Positions 36,037 through 45,162 of a stretch of DNA of 64,000 nt are shown piece after piece. Origin of the DNA: Christiangramia oceanisediminis (GTDB taxonomy: Bacteria; Bacteroidota; Bacteroidia; Flavobacteriales; Flavobacteriaceae); NCBI RefSeq assembly GCF_022570735.2, contig NZ_JANCNS010000001.1:1054001-1118000 (forward strand). The letters are read 5' to 3'. The stretch's first letter is position 1. Every line of letters begins with the position of its first letter. The notes beneath the pieces were generated by a model. That model did not search any database, was not told the origin of the DNA, and saw only the letters and a program-made list of their open reading frames with translations. A program made the position numbers and the translations under genes.

Positions 36037-36627
36037 TTTCACTTTGATTAATCGATCTCCTTTAAGATAAAAACCCTCCTCCGCCTCATATAGGATGGCT
36101 TCATCATCATCTGAATAAGACCTTAAGATCACGAAATCCTCCTCGATAAATTGATGTAAACGCCTTACTTTTTCTTCATCATTACAGGCTTTACCAATAA
36201 TATGATATTTCCCGTCCCGATATTCAGTTTGAGTTCCAATTACTTTCACAGGCAAGATGGTCTCCAGGTATTTAACATAGATCTCATAAGCGCCGGTGAC
36301 AACATACACTTCAATTCCATTTTGAATGCTCCTATTGATTTCGTCCAGAAATTCTTTCCTGAATTGCTCCGGAAATTCCCTTTCCCAGTATTCTTCAGCC
36401 AATTTCTGAACCTCTCCCGGTTCCAGACCGTTCAGATATTCATAAAACCGATCTTTAAACCAGGTCTTATCAGCAAGATCCAGGCTATAGACCAGCCCGG
36501 CATATAACATTCGAAAAATTGAAACACACACTCCCTGGTGTTGACGACACAGGAATTTAAAGAACTCGTTTTTCGAGGACTTCTTATAAAGAGTTTTATT
36601 AAGATCATAAACCAGGATCCGCTTCAT
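36034..36627 (-). CDS. HAD-superfamily protein with altered motif I
   Basis: This 197-residue protein resembles the HAD-IB phosphatase group: motif II VVTGAYE, motif IV YSDDDEAILYEAEEG and a helical cap. Motif I reads YDLNKTLY, giving Asp8, Asn10 and Thr12. The canonical second Asp, the general acid-base, is Asn. A cytoplasmic phosphatase with reduced or changed chemistry, or a non-catalytic protein, is therefore possible. It lies divergent from the ABC ATPase gene. Confidence 0.72.
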   Translation of the reverse strand: MKRILVYDLNKTLYKKSSKNEFFKFLCRQHQGVCVSIFRMLYAGLVYSLDLADKTWFKDRFYEYLNGLEPGEVQKLAEEYWEREFPEQFRKEFLDEINRSIQNGIEVYVVTGAYEIYVKYLETILPVKVIGTQTEYRDGKYHIIGKACNDEEKVRRLHQFIEEDFVILRSYSDDDEAILYEAEEGFYLKGDRLIKVK

Positions 36628-36713
36628 ATGCTTCCGCTTATAGCATTAAGATAATAAGCAAAAATCAAATTGATAAATCATTTGAAATCGTAACTTAGAT
36701 TTTAAAAGTTGGC

Positions 36714-37682
36714 ATGCTCAAATTAAGCAAGGTTTCTTTTAGTTATGACAGGGAACCGGTTCTCCAAAATATCAGTTTAAAGATCAGTGAAGGCCAGAAT
36801 ATCTCGGTTATTGGGGAAAGTGGCTGTGGTAAAAGCACACTGCTTAAGCTCATTTACGGATTGTTACACACCGATGGCAAGATCACCTGGAAAGACCGGG
36901 AGCTGAAAGGCCCGAATTTTAACCTCGTACCGGGCGAACCTTTTATTAAGTATCTGGCACAGGATTTTGACCTGATGCTGCCCCTGACCGCTGCCGAAAA
37001 TGTGGGTAAATTCCTCAGTAATTTTTTTCCAATTAAGAAAAAACGCCGGATCAAGGAATTACTGGAAGTTGTTGAAATGGAAGACGTGGCCAATAAAAAG
37101 GCAAAGTTTCTTAGCGGTGGACAGCAACAGCGAATCGCCCTGGCCCGAGCACTTGCCGATGAACCCGAAATTTTGCTTCTCGACGAACCTTTCAGCCATA
37201 TAGACCATTTCAGGAAGAACAACCTTCGAAGGCGACTTTTCTCTTATCTGAAGGAAAAGAATATCACCTGCATCATTGCGACTCACGACAGTACCGATGC
37301 CATGTCGTTTGCAGACAGGACGCTGGTGATCAAAAATGCTGGTATCTATGCCGACGGAAGTCCCGAGCAACTTTATAACAATCCGCCAAACCAGTATGTA
37401 GCTTCACTTTTTGGAGATGTGAATCACCTGATGCACAAGAATATTTCGGCAGATTCAGAAAGTAGAAAACGAGTTGTTCTTTATCCCCACGAAATTGGAG
37501 TAAACCGGAATTCTAAATTCAAAGCAAGCGTTAAAAATTGCTATTTTAAAGGAGAATCTTATTTAATCGAAGCCAACCTAAACGGGGAGCGAATACTCCT
37601 GGAGCATCCTGAAAGTTTGAAGTTGGGAACCAAAATAGGAATTTCAGTTTCAGAAAAACTGATCCAAAAAAGGTTTACCTAA
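36714..37682 (+). CDS. ABC transporter ATP-binding protein (PotA/FbpC-like)
   Basis: This 322-residue ATPase has Walker A GESGCGKSTLL, the signature LSGGQQQRIAL and Walker B ILLLDEPFSHID. A C-terminal extension of about 80 residues resembles a TOBE-type domain. No permease or binding-protein gene is adjacent, so its partner must be encoded elsewhere and its cargo is unknown. It overlaps the convergent Gre-like gene by eight bases. Confidence 0.85.
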   Translation: MLKLSKVSFSYDREPVLQNISLKISEGQNISVIGESGCGKSTLLKLIYGLLHTDGKITWKDRELKGPNFNLVPGEPFIKYLAQDFDLMLPLTAAENVGKFLSNFFPIKKKRRIKELLEVVEMEDVANKKAKFLSGGQQQRIALARALADEPEILLLDEPFSHIDHFRKNNLRRRLFSYLKEKNITCIIATHDSTDAMSFADRTLVIKNAGIYADGSPEQLYNNPPNQYVASLFGDVNHLMHKNISADSESRKRVVLYPHEIGVNRNSKFKASVKNCYFKGESYLIEANLNGERILLEHPESLKLGTKIGISVSEKLIQKRFT

Positions 37683-38127
37683 CTTTTTGAATATGAATTT
37701 TCTTGCCGTTCAGTTCGAATTCCTCCTGCTCCTTTAGGCCTAAAAGCTGTTGAGCCACCGGGGCCTGCACACCAATTGCATAGAACTTTTCACCTTCCAC
37801 CTCCATCTCACCCGCAGGGATCGAAATAAAATAATTTGCGGCACTGGTATACACGATGCTTCCCACACCAATTTTCTCATTGATCTTTTCCTTCGGAAGC
37901 CTGGCTAGAATGTGATCAAGTCTTTCATATTCCCTGAGCTGAACATGGAGCTTGTTCCATTCGATATTGATCATTTCCCTGCCGGTTTCGTATTTATCGC
38001 CTGCACTGCTTTTGGATTCATTTTCGAGATCCTCCTTTAGCTGTTCCATGGCGATCGAAATTCGCTGAATTCTTTGCTCCACATATTTCTTACAGGAATT
38101 CATTAATTCCAGCCTGACATTATTCAT
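37675..38127 (-). CDS. GreA/GreB-like C-terminal domain protein
   Basis: This 150-residue protein has an N-terminal helical region (about 1-75, long amphipathic helices like a coiled coil). A C-terminal beta-rich half (GVGSIVYTSAANYFISIPAG, APVAQQLLGLKEQEEFELNGKKIHI) resembles the FKBP-like fold of GreA/GreB and related RNA-polymerase-channel proteins. The acidic tip residues needed for transcript cleavage are not obvious, so it may regulate polymerase without cleaving RNA. Proteins of this type are often misannotated as 3-oxoacyl-ACP synthase. Confidence 0.65.
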   Translation of the reverse strand: MNNVRLELMNSCKKYVEQRIQRISIAMEQLKEDLENESKSSAGDKYETGREMINIEWNKLHVQLREYERLDHILARLPKEKINEKIGVGSIVYTSAANYFISIPAGEMEVEGEKFYAIGVQAPVAQQLLGLKEQEEFELNGKKIHIQKVR

Positions 38128-38149
38128 GGTTACATCTATTGTAAAAATC

Positions 38150-38172
38150 TCACAGGTTTCGGAAACCTGTGA
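38150..38172. repeat. CCTCACAGG-family palindrome, copy B
   Basis: TCACAGGTTTC and GAAACCTGTGA flank a single base. It matches the core of the 33-bp palindrome at 25496, and it sits between the Gre-like gene and mtgA. Confidence 0.7.
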
Positions 38173-38186
38173 AGTTTGCTTTCATC

Positions 38187-38858
38187 TTACTCCAAGGAGA
38201 ATTTGCCATAATTAGACATCTGCCCCACGATCCAGTTCTTCCTTCGCTGGATAAAACTTGAGGCAGGATTAGCCCTGTATTCACGGGGATTTGGCAAGAC
38301 CGCCGCAATGGCAGCCGACTCATACGCCGTGAGATCTTTAGCGTCCTTTTTGAACCAGTGATAGGCAGCAGCTTCAGCACCGTACACGCCCTTGCCCATT
38401 TCGATGCTGTTGAGATAGACCTCAAGAATACGCTCCTTACTCCACAGCATTTCAATCAAAAAGGTGAAGTAGGCTTCCAGGCCTTTCCTGAACCAGGTGC
38501 GCCCGGGCCAGAGAAATACGTTTTTAGCAGTTTGCTGTGAAATGGTAGAGGCTCCCCTGATCTTTCTTCCGGAACGGTTGTCTTCCATCGCCTTTTTGAT
38601 CGCTTCAAAATCGAAGCCCTTGTGTTTTACAAAGTTCTGATCCTCGCTTGCGATCACTGCCAGTTGAAGATGCCTTGAAATATCCTCAATCGGGACCCAT
38701 TCATGATCGATCTCTTCCTCGGGATGTTCAAAATACCTGATTACCATGAGTGGCGTTGCAGGTACCGGAAGCCATTTATAGACCAGCGTAATAAAAATGC
38801 TGAATAAAAAAAGTCCCAGAAGGATCTTGAATATGAATTTAAAAAATCGTTTTATCAT
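38187..38858 (-). CDS. mtgA: Monofunctional peptidoglycan glycosyltransferase
   Basis: This 223-residue protein has one N-terminal membrane anchor (about 7-30) and a GT51 domain. The catalytic Glu lies in SEDQNFVKHKGFD and the second motif in RGASTISQQTAKN; LEVYLNSIEMGKGVYGAEAAA is also present. It polymerises lipid II glycan strands outside the inner membrane but has no transpeptidase domain. Its first four bases overlap the end of the FAD oxidoreductase gene (ATGA), so the two are co-translated. Confidence 0.93.
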   Translation of the reverse strand: MIKRFFKFIFKILLGLFLFSIFITLVYKWLPVPATPLMVIRYFEHPEEEIDHEWVPIEDISRHLQLAVIASEDQNFVKHKGFDFEAIKKAMEDNRSGRKIRGASTISQQTAKNVFLWPGRTWFRKGLEAYFTFLIEMLWSKERILEVYLNSIEMGKGVYGAEAAAYHWFKKDAKDLTAYESAAIAAVLPNPREYRANPASSFIQRRKNWIVGQMSNYGKFSLE

Positions 38859-39976
38859 GATTTTAAAGCTAAATCTGCCAGTTCCCGACCTACAAGGCTA
38901 CCTATTGCTACGCCCATTCCGCCAAGTCTAACGCCTGCATAAACATTGGGTGCAATTTGCCTGATAATTGGCTTTTTTTGATCGCCCACTCCCATGATAC
39001 CGCTCCAGGATCTTTCGATCTCGAAGGGAATATCAGGTAAAATGCAGGTTTTTAATAGTTCTTTTAAGTTATTCTGAATGATTTCGGTAAGGCCGGTTTG
39101 ATCGGTTTCCTCGGTCTTAAAATCGAGGTTCCTTCCCCCGCCGAAAAGTATGCGGTCGCCGATATTTCTGAAATAATAATAGCCTTTATCCAGGTGAAAA
39201 GTACCGCGGAAAGGAAGTTTTTCGAGGGGTTTGGTGATCAGGACCTGGGCCCTTGCCGGCTTAACTTCTTCGATACCAAGCCTGTGACCAAAACCATTGG
39301 TTGCTATTAATAAGTTTTTGGAGTGGAGTTCAAGTTGATCGGTTTCGATTTTCACATAATCTGCTGCAGAATCGAAACTTTTTACCTCAACCCGGTTCAA
39401 TATTTTGATGCCTTCTGAATGTGCTTTTTTAAGCAGGGCGCTCATCATTTTACCAGTATCGATCTGCCCCTCGAATTTGCTGTAGATCAGTTTAGGCTGA
39501 ATTTTTCTAAATCCAAATTTGTTCTCTTCAAGGCTGAATACCTTATCATGGAACACGGGTTCTAATAATTCATTGATTTCAGGAATTTTCCTGATACATT
39601 TAGCATACAACTCCTCATCTTCCGGAACAAATAGCTCATATCCACCATAGTTTTGATAATCGATCTCACGATCACCCAGGTTCTTTCGAAGCAGTTCCAG
39701 GCCTTTAACGCGCTTCTTTACCAGTTCCACCACTTCTTCTTCAGAATGCGTTTTAAGATCCTCAAGGATCTCGGAAATACTCCCAAAACAGGCAAAACCG
39801 GCATTCTTGGTACTGGCTCCCTCCGGCAGTAATCCTTTTTCGAGAACCAGAATTTTTGAACCAGGATCCAACTCTTTTAGTCTCAATGCGCAATTGAGTC
39901 CGGTGATTCCGCTTCCAACGATGGAATAATCGATATTTTGAATCCAGGAGTCGGCTTCCCAGAAGGAGAAATTCAT
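38855..39976 (-). CDS. FAD-dependent oxidoreductase (DadA/glycine-oxidase-like)
   Basis: The 373-residue protein has the FAD dinucleotide motif YSIVGSGITGLNCALRL and a late RLGGMGVAIGSLVGRELADL. This fits the D-amino-acid oxidase/DAO family of flavoproteins. The substrate is not determined by sequence; amines or D-amino acids are likely. The ATGA junction with mtgA suggests co-expression, which fits a cell-wall D-amino-acid role only as a guess. Confidence 0.82.
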   Translation of the reverse strand: MNFSFWEADSWIQNIDYSIVGSGITGLNCALRLKELDPGSKILVLEKGLLPEGASTKNAGFACFGSISEILEDLKTHSEEEVVELVKKRVKGLELLRKNLGDREIDYQNYGGYELFVPEDEELYAKCIRKIPEINELLEPVFHDKVFSLEENKFGFRKIQPKLIYSKFEGQIDTGKMMSALLKKAHSEGIKILNRVEVKSFDSAADYVKIETDQLELHSKNLLIATNGFGHRLGIEEVKPARAQVLITKPLEKLPFRGTFHLDKGYYYFRNIGDRILFGGGRNLDFKTEETDQTGLTEIIQNNLKELLKTCILPDIPFEIERSWSGIMGVGDQKKPIIRQIAPNVYAGVRLGGMGVAIGSLVGRELADLALKS

Positions 39977-40011
39977 TGATTTTTATTTTGTACTGGTGAA
40001 AATACAAAAAA

Positions 40012-40039
40012 CCTCACAGGAATCTGAAACCTGTAAGGC
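40012..40039. repeat. CCTCACAGG-family palindrome, degenerate copy C
   Basis: CCTCACAGG and CCTGTAAGG flank ten bases. The arms have one mismatch compared with copies A and B, and it sits upstream of the FAD oxidoreductase gene. Confidence 0.55.
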
Positions 40040-40052
40040 CTATTAGGAGCAA

Positions 40053-40079
40053 TAAAAAACCCCGGTAAAACCGGGGCTT
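40053..40079 (-). terminator. Terminator of the fatty-acid cluster
   Basis: CCCCGG and CCGGGG form the stem, with a T-run on the minus strand, directly after accC. Confidence 0.85.
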
Positions 40080-40082
40080 CGT

Positions 40083-41435
40083 TTATGCTTCATCCATGGG
40101 CTTCATTTTGAAGTCTTCCATGAATTTAGTGGTGTAATTACCTTCTATATAATCCGGATGATCCATCAATTGTCTATGGAACGGGATCGTGGTTTTGATA
40201 CCTTCGATCACGAACTCATCCAGCGCACGCTTCATCTTATTGATCGCCTCTTCCCTTGTCTGGGCGGTTGTGATCAATTTCGCGATCATGGAATCATAGT
40301 TTGGTGGAATGATATATCCGCTGTAAACGTGGGTATCGATACGCACCCCGTGACCTCCCGGTGCATGCAGGTTAGTGATCTTTCCTGGTGAAGGACGGAA
40401 TCCATGATAAGGATCCTCTGCATTGATCCTGCACTCGATGGAATGCAATTGTGGGAAATAATTCTTTCCGGAAATCGGCACTCCGGCAGCAACAAGGATC
40501 TGCTCACGGATCAGGTCGTAATCGATCACCTGCTCGGTGATTGGATGCTCAACCTGGATACGGGTATTCATTTCCATAAAGTAGAAATTCCTGTGTTTAT
40601 CTACCAGGAACTCAACGGTTCCTGCTCCTTCATATTTGATGAATTCAGCAGCTTTTATCGCGGCTTCTCCCATTTTCTTACGAAGCGTATCGGTCATGAA
40701 AGGCGACGGAGTCTCCTCGGTAAGCTTCTGGTGACGACGCTGCACAGAGCAGTCTCTTTCAGAAAGGTGACAGGCTTTTCCGCTGCTGTCTCCAACAACC
40801 TGGATCTCGATATGGCGAGGCTCCTCAATAAGCTTTTCCATGTACATCCCGTCATTTCCGAAGGATGCATCGGCCTCTTTCCTGGCCGATTCCCATGCGG
40901 CTTCCAGGTCTTCCTCTTTCCAAACAGCACGCATCCCTTTACCTCCACCACCGGCGGTAGCTTTCAGCATGACTGGAAACCCGATTTCTTTAGCGACTTT
41001 CAGACATTCCTTATAATCCTTCAAAACACCTTCAGATCCTGGGACACAAGGTACTCCGGCTGCTCTCATCGTAGCTTTTGCGGTAGCCTTGTCTCCCATT
41101 TTGGAGATCATCTCTGGTGAAGCACCGATAAATTTGATATCGTGCTCTTCACAGATCTTAGAGAACTTTGCGTTCTCTGATAGGAATCCGTATCCCGGGT
41201 GAATCGCATCGGCATTGGTGATCTCTGCCGCCGCGATGATATTCGATATTTTTAAATAGGAAAGGTTACTTGGTGGTGGTCCTATACATACAGCTTCATC
41301 AGCAAATCTTACGTGAAGACTTTCAGCATCTGCCGTAGAATAGACCGCTACCGTTTTGATACCCATTTCCTTACAGGTACGAATCACCCTTAAGGCGATT
41401 TCCCCTCTGTTTGCAATCAATATTTTCTTGAACAT
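40083..41435 (-). CDS. accC: Acetyl-CoA carboxylase, biotin carboxylase subunit
   Basis: This 450-residue ATP-grasp enzyme carboxylates biotin on AccB, the first step of fatty-acid synthesis. Visible are the N-terminal [18 protein letters not shown], the ATP loop [43 protein letters not shown] and ECRINAEDP. Its ATG lies 68 bases after the accB stop, and a terminator follows. It is the last gene of the DUF177-rpmF-fabH-accB-accC cluster. Confidence 0.97.
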   Translation of the reverse strand: MFKKILIANRGEIALRVIRTCKEMGIKTVAVYSTADAESLHVRFADEAVCIGPPPSNLSYLKISNIIAAAEITNADAIHPGYGFLSENAKFSKICEEHDIKFIGASPEMISKMGDKATAKATMRAAGVPCVPGSEGVLKDYKECLKVAKEIGFPVMLKATAGGGGKGMRAVWKEEDLEAAWESARKEADASFGNDGMYMEKLIEEPRHIEIQVVGDSSGKACHLSERDCSVQRRHQKLTEETPSPFMTDTLRKKMGEAAIKAAEFIKYEGAGTVEFLVDKHRNFYFMEMNTRIQVEHPITEQVIDYDLIREQILVAAGVPISGKNYFPQLHSIECRINAEDPYHGFRPSPGKITNLHAPGGHGVRIDTHVYSGYIIPPNYDSMIAKLITTAQTREEAINKMKRALDEFVIEGIKTTIPFHRQLMDHPDYIEGNYTTKFMEDFKMKPMDEA

Positions 41436-41503
41436 ACCTAGTTGTTTTTAAAATTCTGAAGCCCTCGAAAAAAGGGCTTGCAGTTGTTAAAACGGGTAGT
41501 AAA

Positions 41504-42016
41504 TTATGATGGATCTACAAGGAACAATGGCTGATCGAACTCTACCGGTGAAGAATCCTCCACAAGTACCTTAACGATCTTACCAGTAACCTCACTCTCG
41601 ATCTCGTTGAACAATTTCATGGCTTCGATCACACAAAGCACATCACCTTCCTTTACGCTGTCTCCAGTCTCTACAAAAGCTGGTTTATCTGGTGAAGGTT
41701 TTCTGTAGAAAGTTCCGATGATCGGGGACTTTACGGTGATATATTTAGAATCGTCGGCGGCTGAAGAATCCTTGGATTCCTTCTCGCCAGAACCACTTTC
41801 CTGTTGCTGTGGAGCCGGAGCGGCTGGTTGAGGAGCCGAAGGCATTTGCTGCGGCGCATGTTGTTGTCCCATTGGGACATGTTGTACTATGGTAGTTTCC
41901 TTATCGTCTGAACCTGTTTTGATAGTGATCTTTACGTCACCGGTTTCGAGCTTTACCTCACTTGCACCAGATTTGGCTACAAATTTAATCAGGTTCTGAA
42001 TTTCCTTTAAATCCAT
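41504..42016 (-). CDS. accB: Acetyl-CoA carboxylase biotin carboxyl carrier protein
   Basis: This 170-residue protein has an N-terminal helical segment, a Pro/Ala/Gln-rich linker (about 48-90) and a C-terminal biotinyl domain. The biotinylated lysine is Lys134 in VIEAMKLFNE. It shuttles carboxylated biotin between AccC and the carboxyltransferase subunits. The order fabH-accB-accC is standard in Bacteroidota. Confidence 0.97.
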   Translation of the reverse strand: MDLKEIQNLIKFVAKSGASEVKLETGDVKITIKTGSDDKETTIVQHVPMGQQHAPQQMPSAPQPAAPAPQQQESGSGEKESKDSSAADDSKYITVKSPIIGTFYRKPSPDKPAFVETGDSVKEGDVLCVIEAMKLFNEIESEVTGKIVKVLVEDSSPVEFDQPLFLVDPS

Positions 42017-42035
42017 AATATAGGGTGTTGATTTT

Positions 42036-43034
42036 TTAAGAATTATAGGCCCATTTCAGGTAAGCCGATCCCCAAGTGAATCCGCCTCCGAATGAAGCAA
42101 AAATTAAATTATCTCCTTTTTTAAAATTCTTTTCATAGTCGCTTAATAACAATGGTAAAGTTGCAGAAGTAGTATTTCCATAACGTTCAATGTTCATAAG
42201 AACCTTGTTCTCGTCATGCAAATTCATCCTATTTGCAGTAGCATTGATTATTCTTTTATTAGCCTGGTGAGCAACCAGCCAGTCTACATCTTCATTGGAA
42301 AGATGGTTCCTTTCCATGATCTGCTCACTTACTCCAGCCATATTGGAAACGGCAAACTTGAATACCGTTTTTCCATCCTGCCTTACAAAGTGTAATTTCT
42401 TGGCCACGGTTTCCTCAGTAGGCGGCAAAATAGATCCACCTGCCGCTATCTTCAAGGACTCCCGTCCAATAGCATCGCTTCTCAGTATCTCGTCCTGTAA
42501 CCCCAGCCCTTCTTCATTAGGCTCCATTAATACTGCACCGGCCCCGTCACCAAAGATGATGCAGGTAGTACGATCGGTATAATCAATGATAGAGGACATT
42601 TTATCGGCTCCGATAAGCAAAACTTTTTTATACCTCCCGGATTCGATATAGGCTGCCGCCGTAGACATTCCATATAAGAAACTAGAGCAGGCTGCCTGCA
42701 GGTCATATGAAAAGGCATTGGTAGCGCCAATTTCGGTGGCCACGTAAACTCCAGTAGAAGCCACAGGCATGTCTGGAGTGGCAGTCGCCATGATCACTAA
42801 ATCTATTTCTTTGGGGTCCAGGTTCGTTTTTTCAAGAATTTCCTTTGCGGCCTGGATTCCTAGGTAAGAAGTTCCCTTTGCGGGGTCTTTGAGAATTCGA
42901 CGTTCTTTAATTCCGGTTCTGGTGGTAATCCATTCATCATTCGTATCCACCATTTCTTCCAACATCTTGTTGGTTAAAATATCTTCTGGCACATAGCCTC
43001 CTACAGCCGTGATTGCTGCCGTGATTTTACTCAT
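42036..43034 (-). CDS. fabH: 3-oxoacyl-ACP synthase III (KAS III)
   Basis: This 332-residue enzyme starts fatty-acid chains by condensing acyl-CoA with malonyl-ACP. The catalytic Cys116 is in DLQAACSSF. The His in WLVAHQANKRII and Asn in YGNTTSAT complete the triad. It sits 19 bases upstream of accB, inside the classical rpmF-fabH cluster (plsX is not between them here). Confidence 0.97.
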   Translation of the reverse strand: MSKITAAITAVGGYVPEDILTNKMLEEMVDTNDEWITTRTGIKERRILKDPAKGTSYLGIQAAKEILEKTNLDPKEIDLVIMATATPDMPVASTGVYVATEIGATNAFSYDLQAACSSFLYGMSTAAAYIESGRYKKVLLIGADKMSSIIDYTDRTTCIIFGDGAGAVLMEPNEEGLGLQDEILRSDAIGRESLKIAAGGSILPPTEETVAKKLHFVRQDGKTVFKFAVSNMAGVSEQIMERNHLSNEDVDWLVAHQANKRIINATANRMNLHDENKVLMNIERYGNTTSATLPLLLSDYEKNFKKGDNLIFASFGGGFTWGSAYLKWAYNS

Positions 43035-43156
43035 AAAATTGAATTTAATTCACTCATCACCGGTTCCAAATAGAATTCGTCAATCATAGAAAATTACTAA
43101 AATTAATTCTAACCGGCGTGCAAATTAAGGTCTTTTTAGGACTTATTCAACTAAAA

Positions 43157-43184
43157 ACAAAAAACTCCCACAAAGTGAGAGTTC
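43157..43184 (-). terminator. Terminator after rpmF (possible)
   Basis: AACTCTCAC and GTGGGAGTT pair with one mismatch and end in a T-run on the minus strand, between rpmF and fabH. It may reduce read-through into fabH. Confidence 0.6.
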
Positions 43185-43214
43185 CTTAATTTTTTATGAA
43201 GCTCTATTGTTAAA

Positions 43215-43412
43215 TTAAGCTTCTATTTCTTCGGTATTATCGATCAATACCTGGCCACGGTAATACAATTTACCTTCATGCCAGTGAGCTCTGTGATAAA
43301 GGTGAGGTTCACCTGTTACAGAATCTACAGCCACTTTTGGAGCTGAAGCTTTATAATGTGTTCTTCTTTTATCTCTTCTGGTTTTCGAGATTTTTCTCTT
43401 TGGATGTGCCAT
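43215..43412 (-). CDS. rpmF: 50S ribosomal protein L32
   Basis: This 65-residue basic protein begins [17 protein letters not shown], the usual L32 start. It lacks the CxxC zinc pair, so it is the cysteine-free form of L32. It is a component of the large ribosomal subunit. It starts 13 bases after the DUF177 gene, the standard pair. Confidence 0.97.
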   Translation of the reverse strand: MAHPKRKISKTRRDKRRTHYKASAPKVAVDSVTGEPHLYHRAHWHEGKLYYRGQVLIDNTEEIEA

Positions 43413-43425
43413 GGCTTCCTGTTAA

Positions 43426-43959
43426 TTATTCGTTTAGTAAATTTTTTAATTTGTCCCAGCGAGGATCTGTCTCGTCCTCATTTTTCTTTTTCTGATTTTT
43501 CAAACTCAGCTCTTCGAGCCTGTCGAGTACTTCAGATTCCAGTGTTCCATCTTCAACTCCAGGATGAATACGCTTGGCAGGTACCGAAAGCACCACCAGT
43601 TCGTAAATATATTGCTGGATATTTACCTCAAATTCTCCATGAGGTATGATCAGCAGATCTTCATCTTCATCGTTGAATTCATCCCCAAACTTTATCACCA
43701 GAAATAAACTGCTGTCTATTGGCTGATCATAAGGTTCGTTAGTAAGATCACAATTTACATTCACTGTTCCCGTTGCCTTAAAAGTCAACTCCATCATGGT
43801 AGTTTTCTTTTCGAACAACAGGTCGATCTTTACATCTACACTATTGAATTCGTCGTACTCAAAATGTTCAAAGAACCTGTTATCTAACTCATACTCAAAC
43901 TGGTGTTTCCCAAGCTTTAATCCCTTAAAAGGAATCGTAAACTCTGCTAAATTCCTCAT
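43426..43959 (-). CDS. DUF177 (YceD-like) protein
   Basis: The protein has 177 residues and an acidic centre. It matches the YceD/DUF177 family, which is almost always encoded next to rpmF and is thought to act in 23S rRNA or large-subunit maturation. The pattern GTVNVNCDLTNEPYDQPI fits the family's central motif, with a single Cys where many members have two. The pairing with L32 is the strongest evidence. Confidence 0.9.
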   Translation of the reverse strand: MRNLAEFTIPFKGLKLGKHQFEYELDNRFFEHFEYDEFNSVDVKIDLLFEKKTTMMELTFKATGTVNVNCDLTNEPYDQPIDSSLFLVIKFGDEFNDEDEDLLIIPHGEFEVNIQQYIYELVVLSVPAKRIHPGVEDGTLESEVLDRLEELSLKNQKKKNEDETDPRWDKLKNLLNE

Positions 43960-44054
43960 CTCTCCTCAGTTTTGAGTGCCTAACGTTGCCGTAAAGGCGG
44001 GTGCAAAGATATAAAAATTAATCAATTAAGGCCTTTTTATAAACAAATTTTTGT

Positions 44055-45101
44055 TTATATCTTCTTGCCTTGTTTTTTTAACGGATTTTCGGTTAGAATC
44101 TTATATTCTTCCCGGGCTTTATAAATCTCGATAGCCTTAAAAACTGCCTCTTTAAACGAATTGATATTCGCTTCATTCTTCCCGGCAATTTCAAATGCTG
44201 TTCCATGGTCGGGTGAAGTCCTCACCTTTTTTAATCCTGCCGTATAATTCACACCCATTCCAAAGGAAAGAGTTTTAAAAGGAATTAGTCCCTGGTCGTG
44301 ATAACTCGCAACCACGGCGTCAAAATTCTTATAATTCTTGGAACCGAAAAAGCTATCGGCAGAATAAGGCCCGTAAACCAGATCTCCTTTATCACGTATT
44401 TTCTGAAGAGTAGGTTTAAGAATCTCTTCATCCTCTTTCCCAATTACTCCATTGTCTCCACTATGCGGATTGATTCCTAAAACAGCAATTTTAGGTTTCG
44501 AAACCCTGAAATCCTGTTTAAGGGTCTGCTGAATGATCTTTACTTTCTTTTCGATCAGTTCCGGAGTAATGACAGAAGCAATATCTTTCAAAGCAACGTG
44601 ATCTGTGAGCAACCCGATCTTAAGGTTATCGGTGATCATGAACATTAAACTTTCCCCACCTAGCTCTCTTGCAAGATAATCTGTATGTCCAGGAAAGTTG
44701 AATTTTTCAGATTGTATGGTTGCTTTGTTAATGGGAGCGGTCACCAGCACATCAATCTCATCATTTTTCAAAGCCATCGTGGCAGCTTCAAGCGATTTAA
44801 AAGCATAATTACCAACCTCGGTATCTTCCTCGCCAAAATTAATTTTGACATTCTCTTTCCACACATTCATGACATTTATCTTCCCGTCGATCGCTTTGGA
44901 AGGATGATCTATTCCCTGGAAATTCAGAGAGAGGTTATATTGCTTTTTTAAAAAATTGATGATCTTAGAGGACGCAAAGATGATCGGGGTACAAAATTCC
45001 AGCATCCTGGTATCATCGAAGGTCTTTAGCACAATCTCGCTTCCAATTCCGTTAAGGTCTCCAATGCTTATTCCTAATTTGATCATTTCGGCATGTTTCA
45101 T
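44055..45101 (-). CDS. pdxA: 4-hydroxythreonine-4-phosphate dehydrogenase
   Basis: This 348-residue enzyme oxidises 4-phospho-hydroxythreonine in the DXP-dependent pyridoxal-phosphate pathway. Metal and substrate residues are visible: FPGHTDYLAREL, GINPHSGDNGVIGKEDEE and the late ASYHDQGLIPFK. It begins upstream of the divergent ribE, with 61 bases between them holding the shared promoter region. Confidence 0.95.
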   Translation of the reverse strand: MKHAEMIKLGISIGDLNGIGSEIVLKTFDDTRMLEFCTPIIFASSKIINFLKKQYNLSLNFQGIDHPSKAIDGKINVMNVWKENVKINFGEEDTEVGNYAFKSLEAATMALKNDEIDVLVTAPINKATIQSEKFNFPGHTDYLARELGGESLMFMITDNLKIGLLTDHVALKDIASVITPELIEKKVKIIQQTLKQDFRVSKPKIAVLGINPHSGDNGVIGKEDEEILKPTLQKIRDKGDLVYGPYSADSFFGSKNYKNFDAVVASYHDQGLIPFKTLSFGMGVNYTAGLKKVRTSPDHGTAFEIAGKNEANINSFKEAVFKAIEIYKAREEYKILTENPLKKQGKKI

Positions 45102-45162
45102 ATACTTTCCCGATATAATATTTTAATTTTACTCACAAATGTAACCATTATTATACAATACC

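Noticed and set aside
40404-41120. Long open frame of 238 codons opposite accC
   Set aside because: It is a frame of the reverse complement of a strongly conserved gene; length alone comes from codon bias, and no motif or start context supports it.
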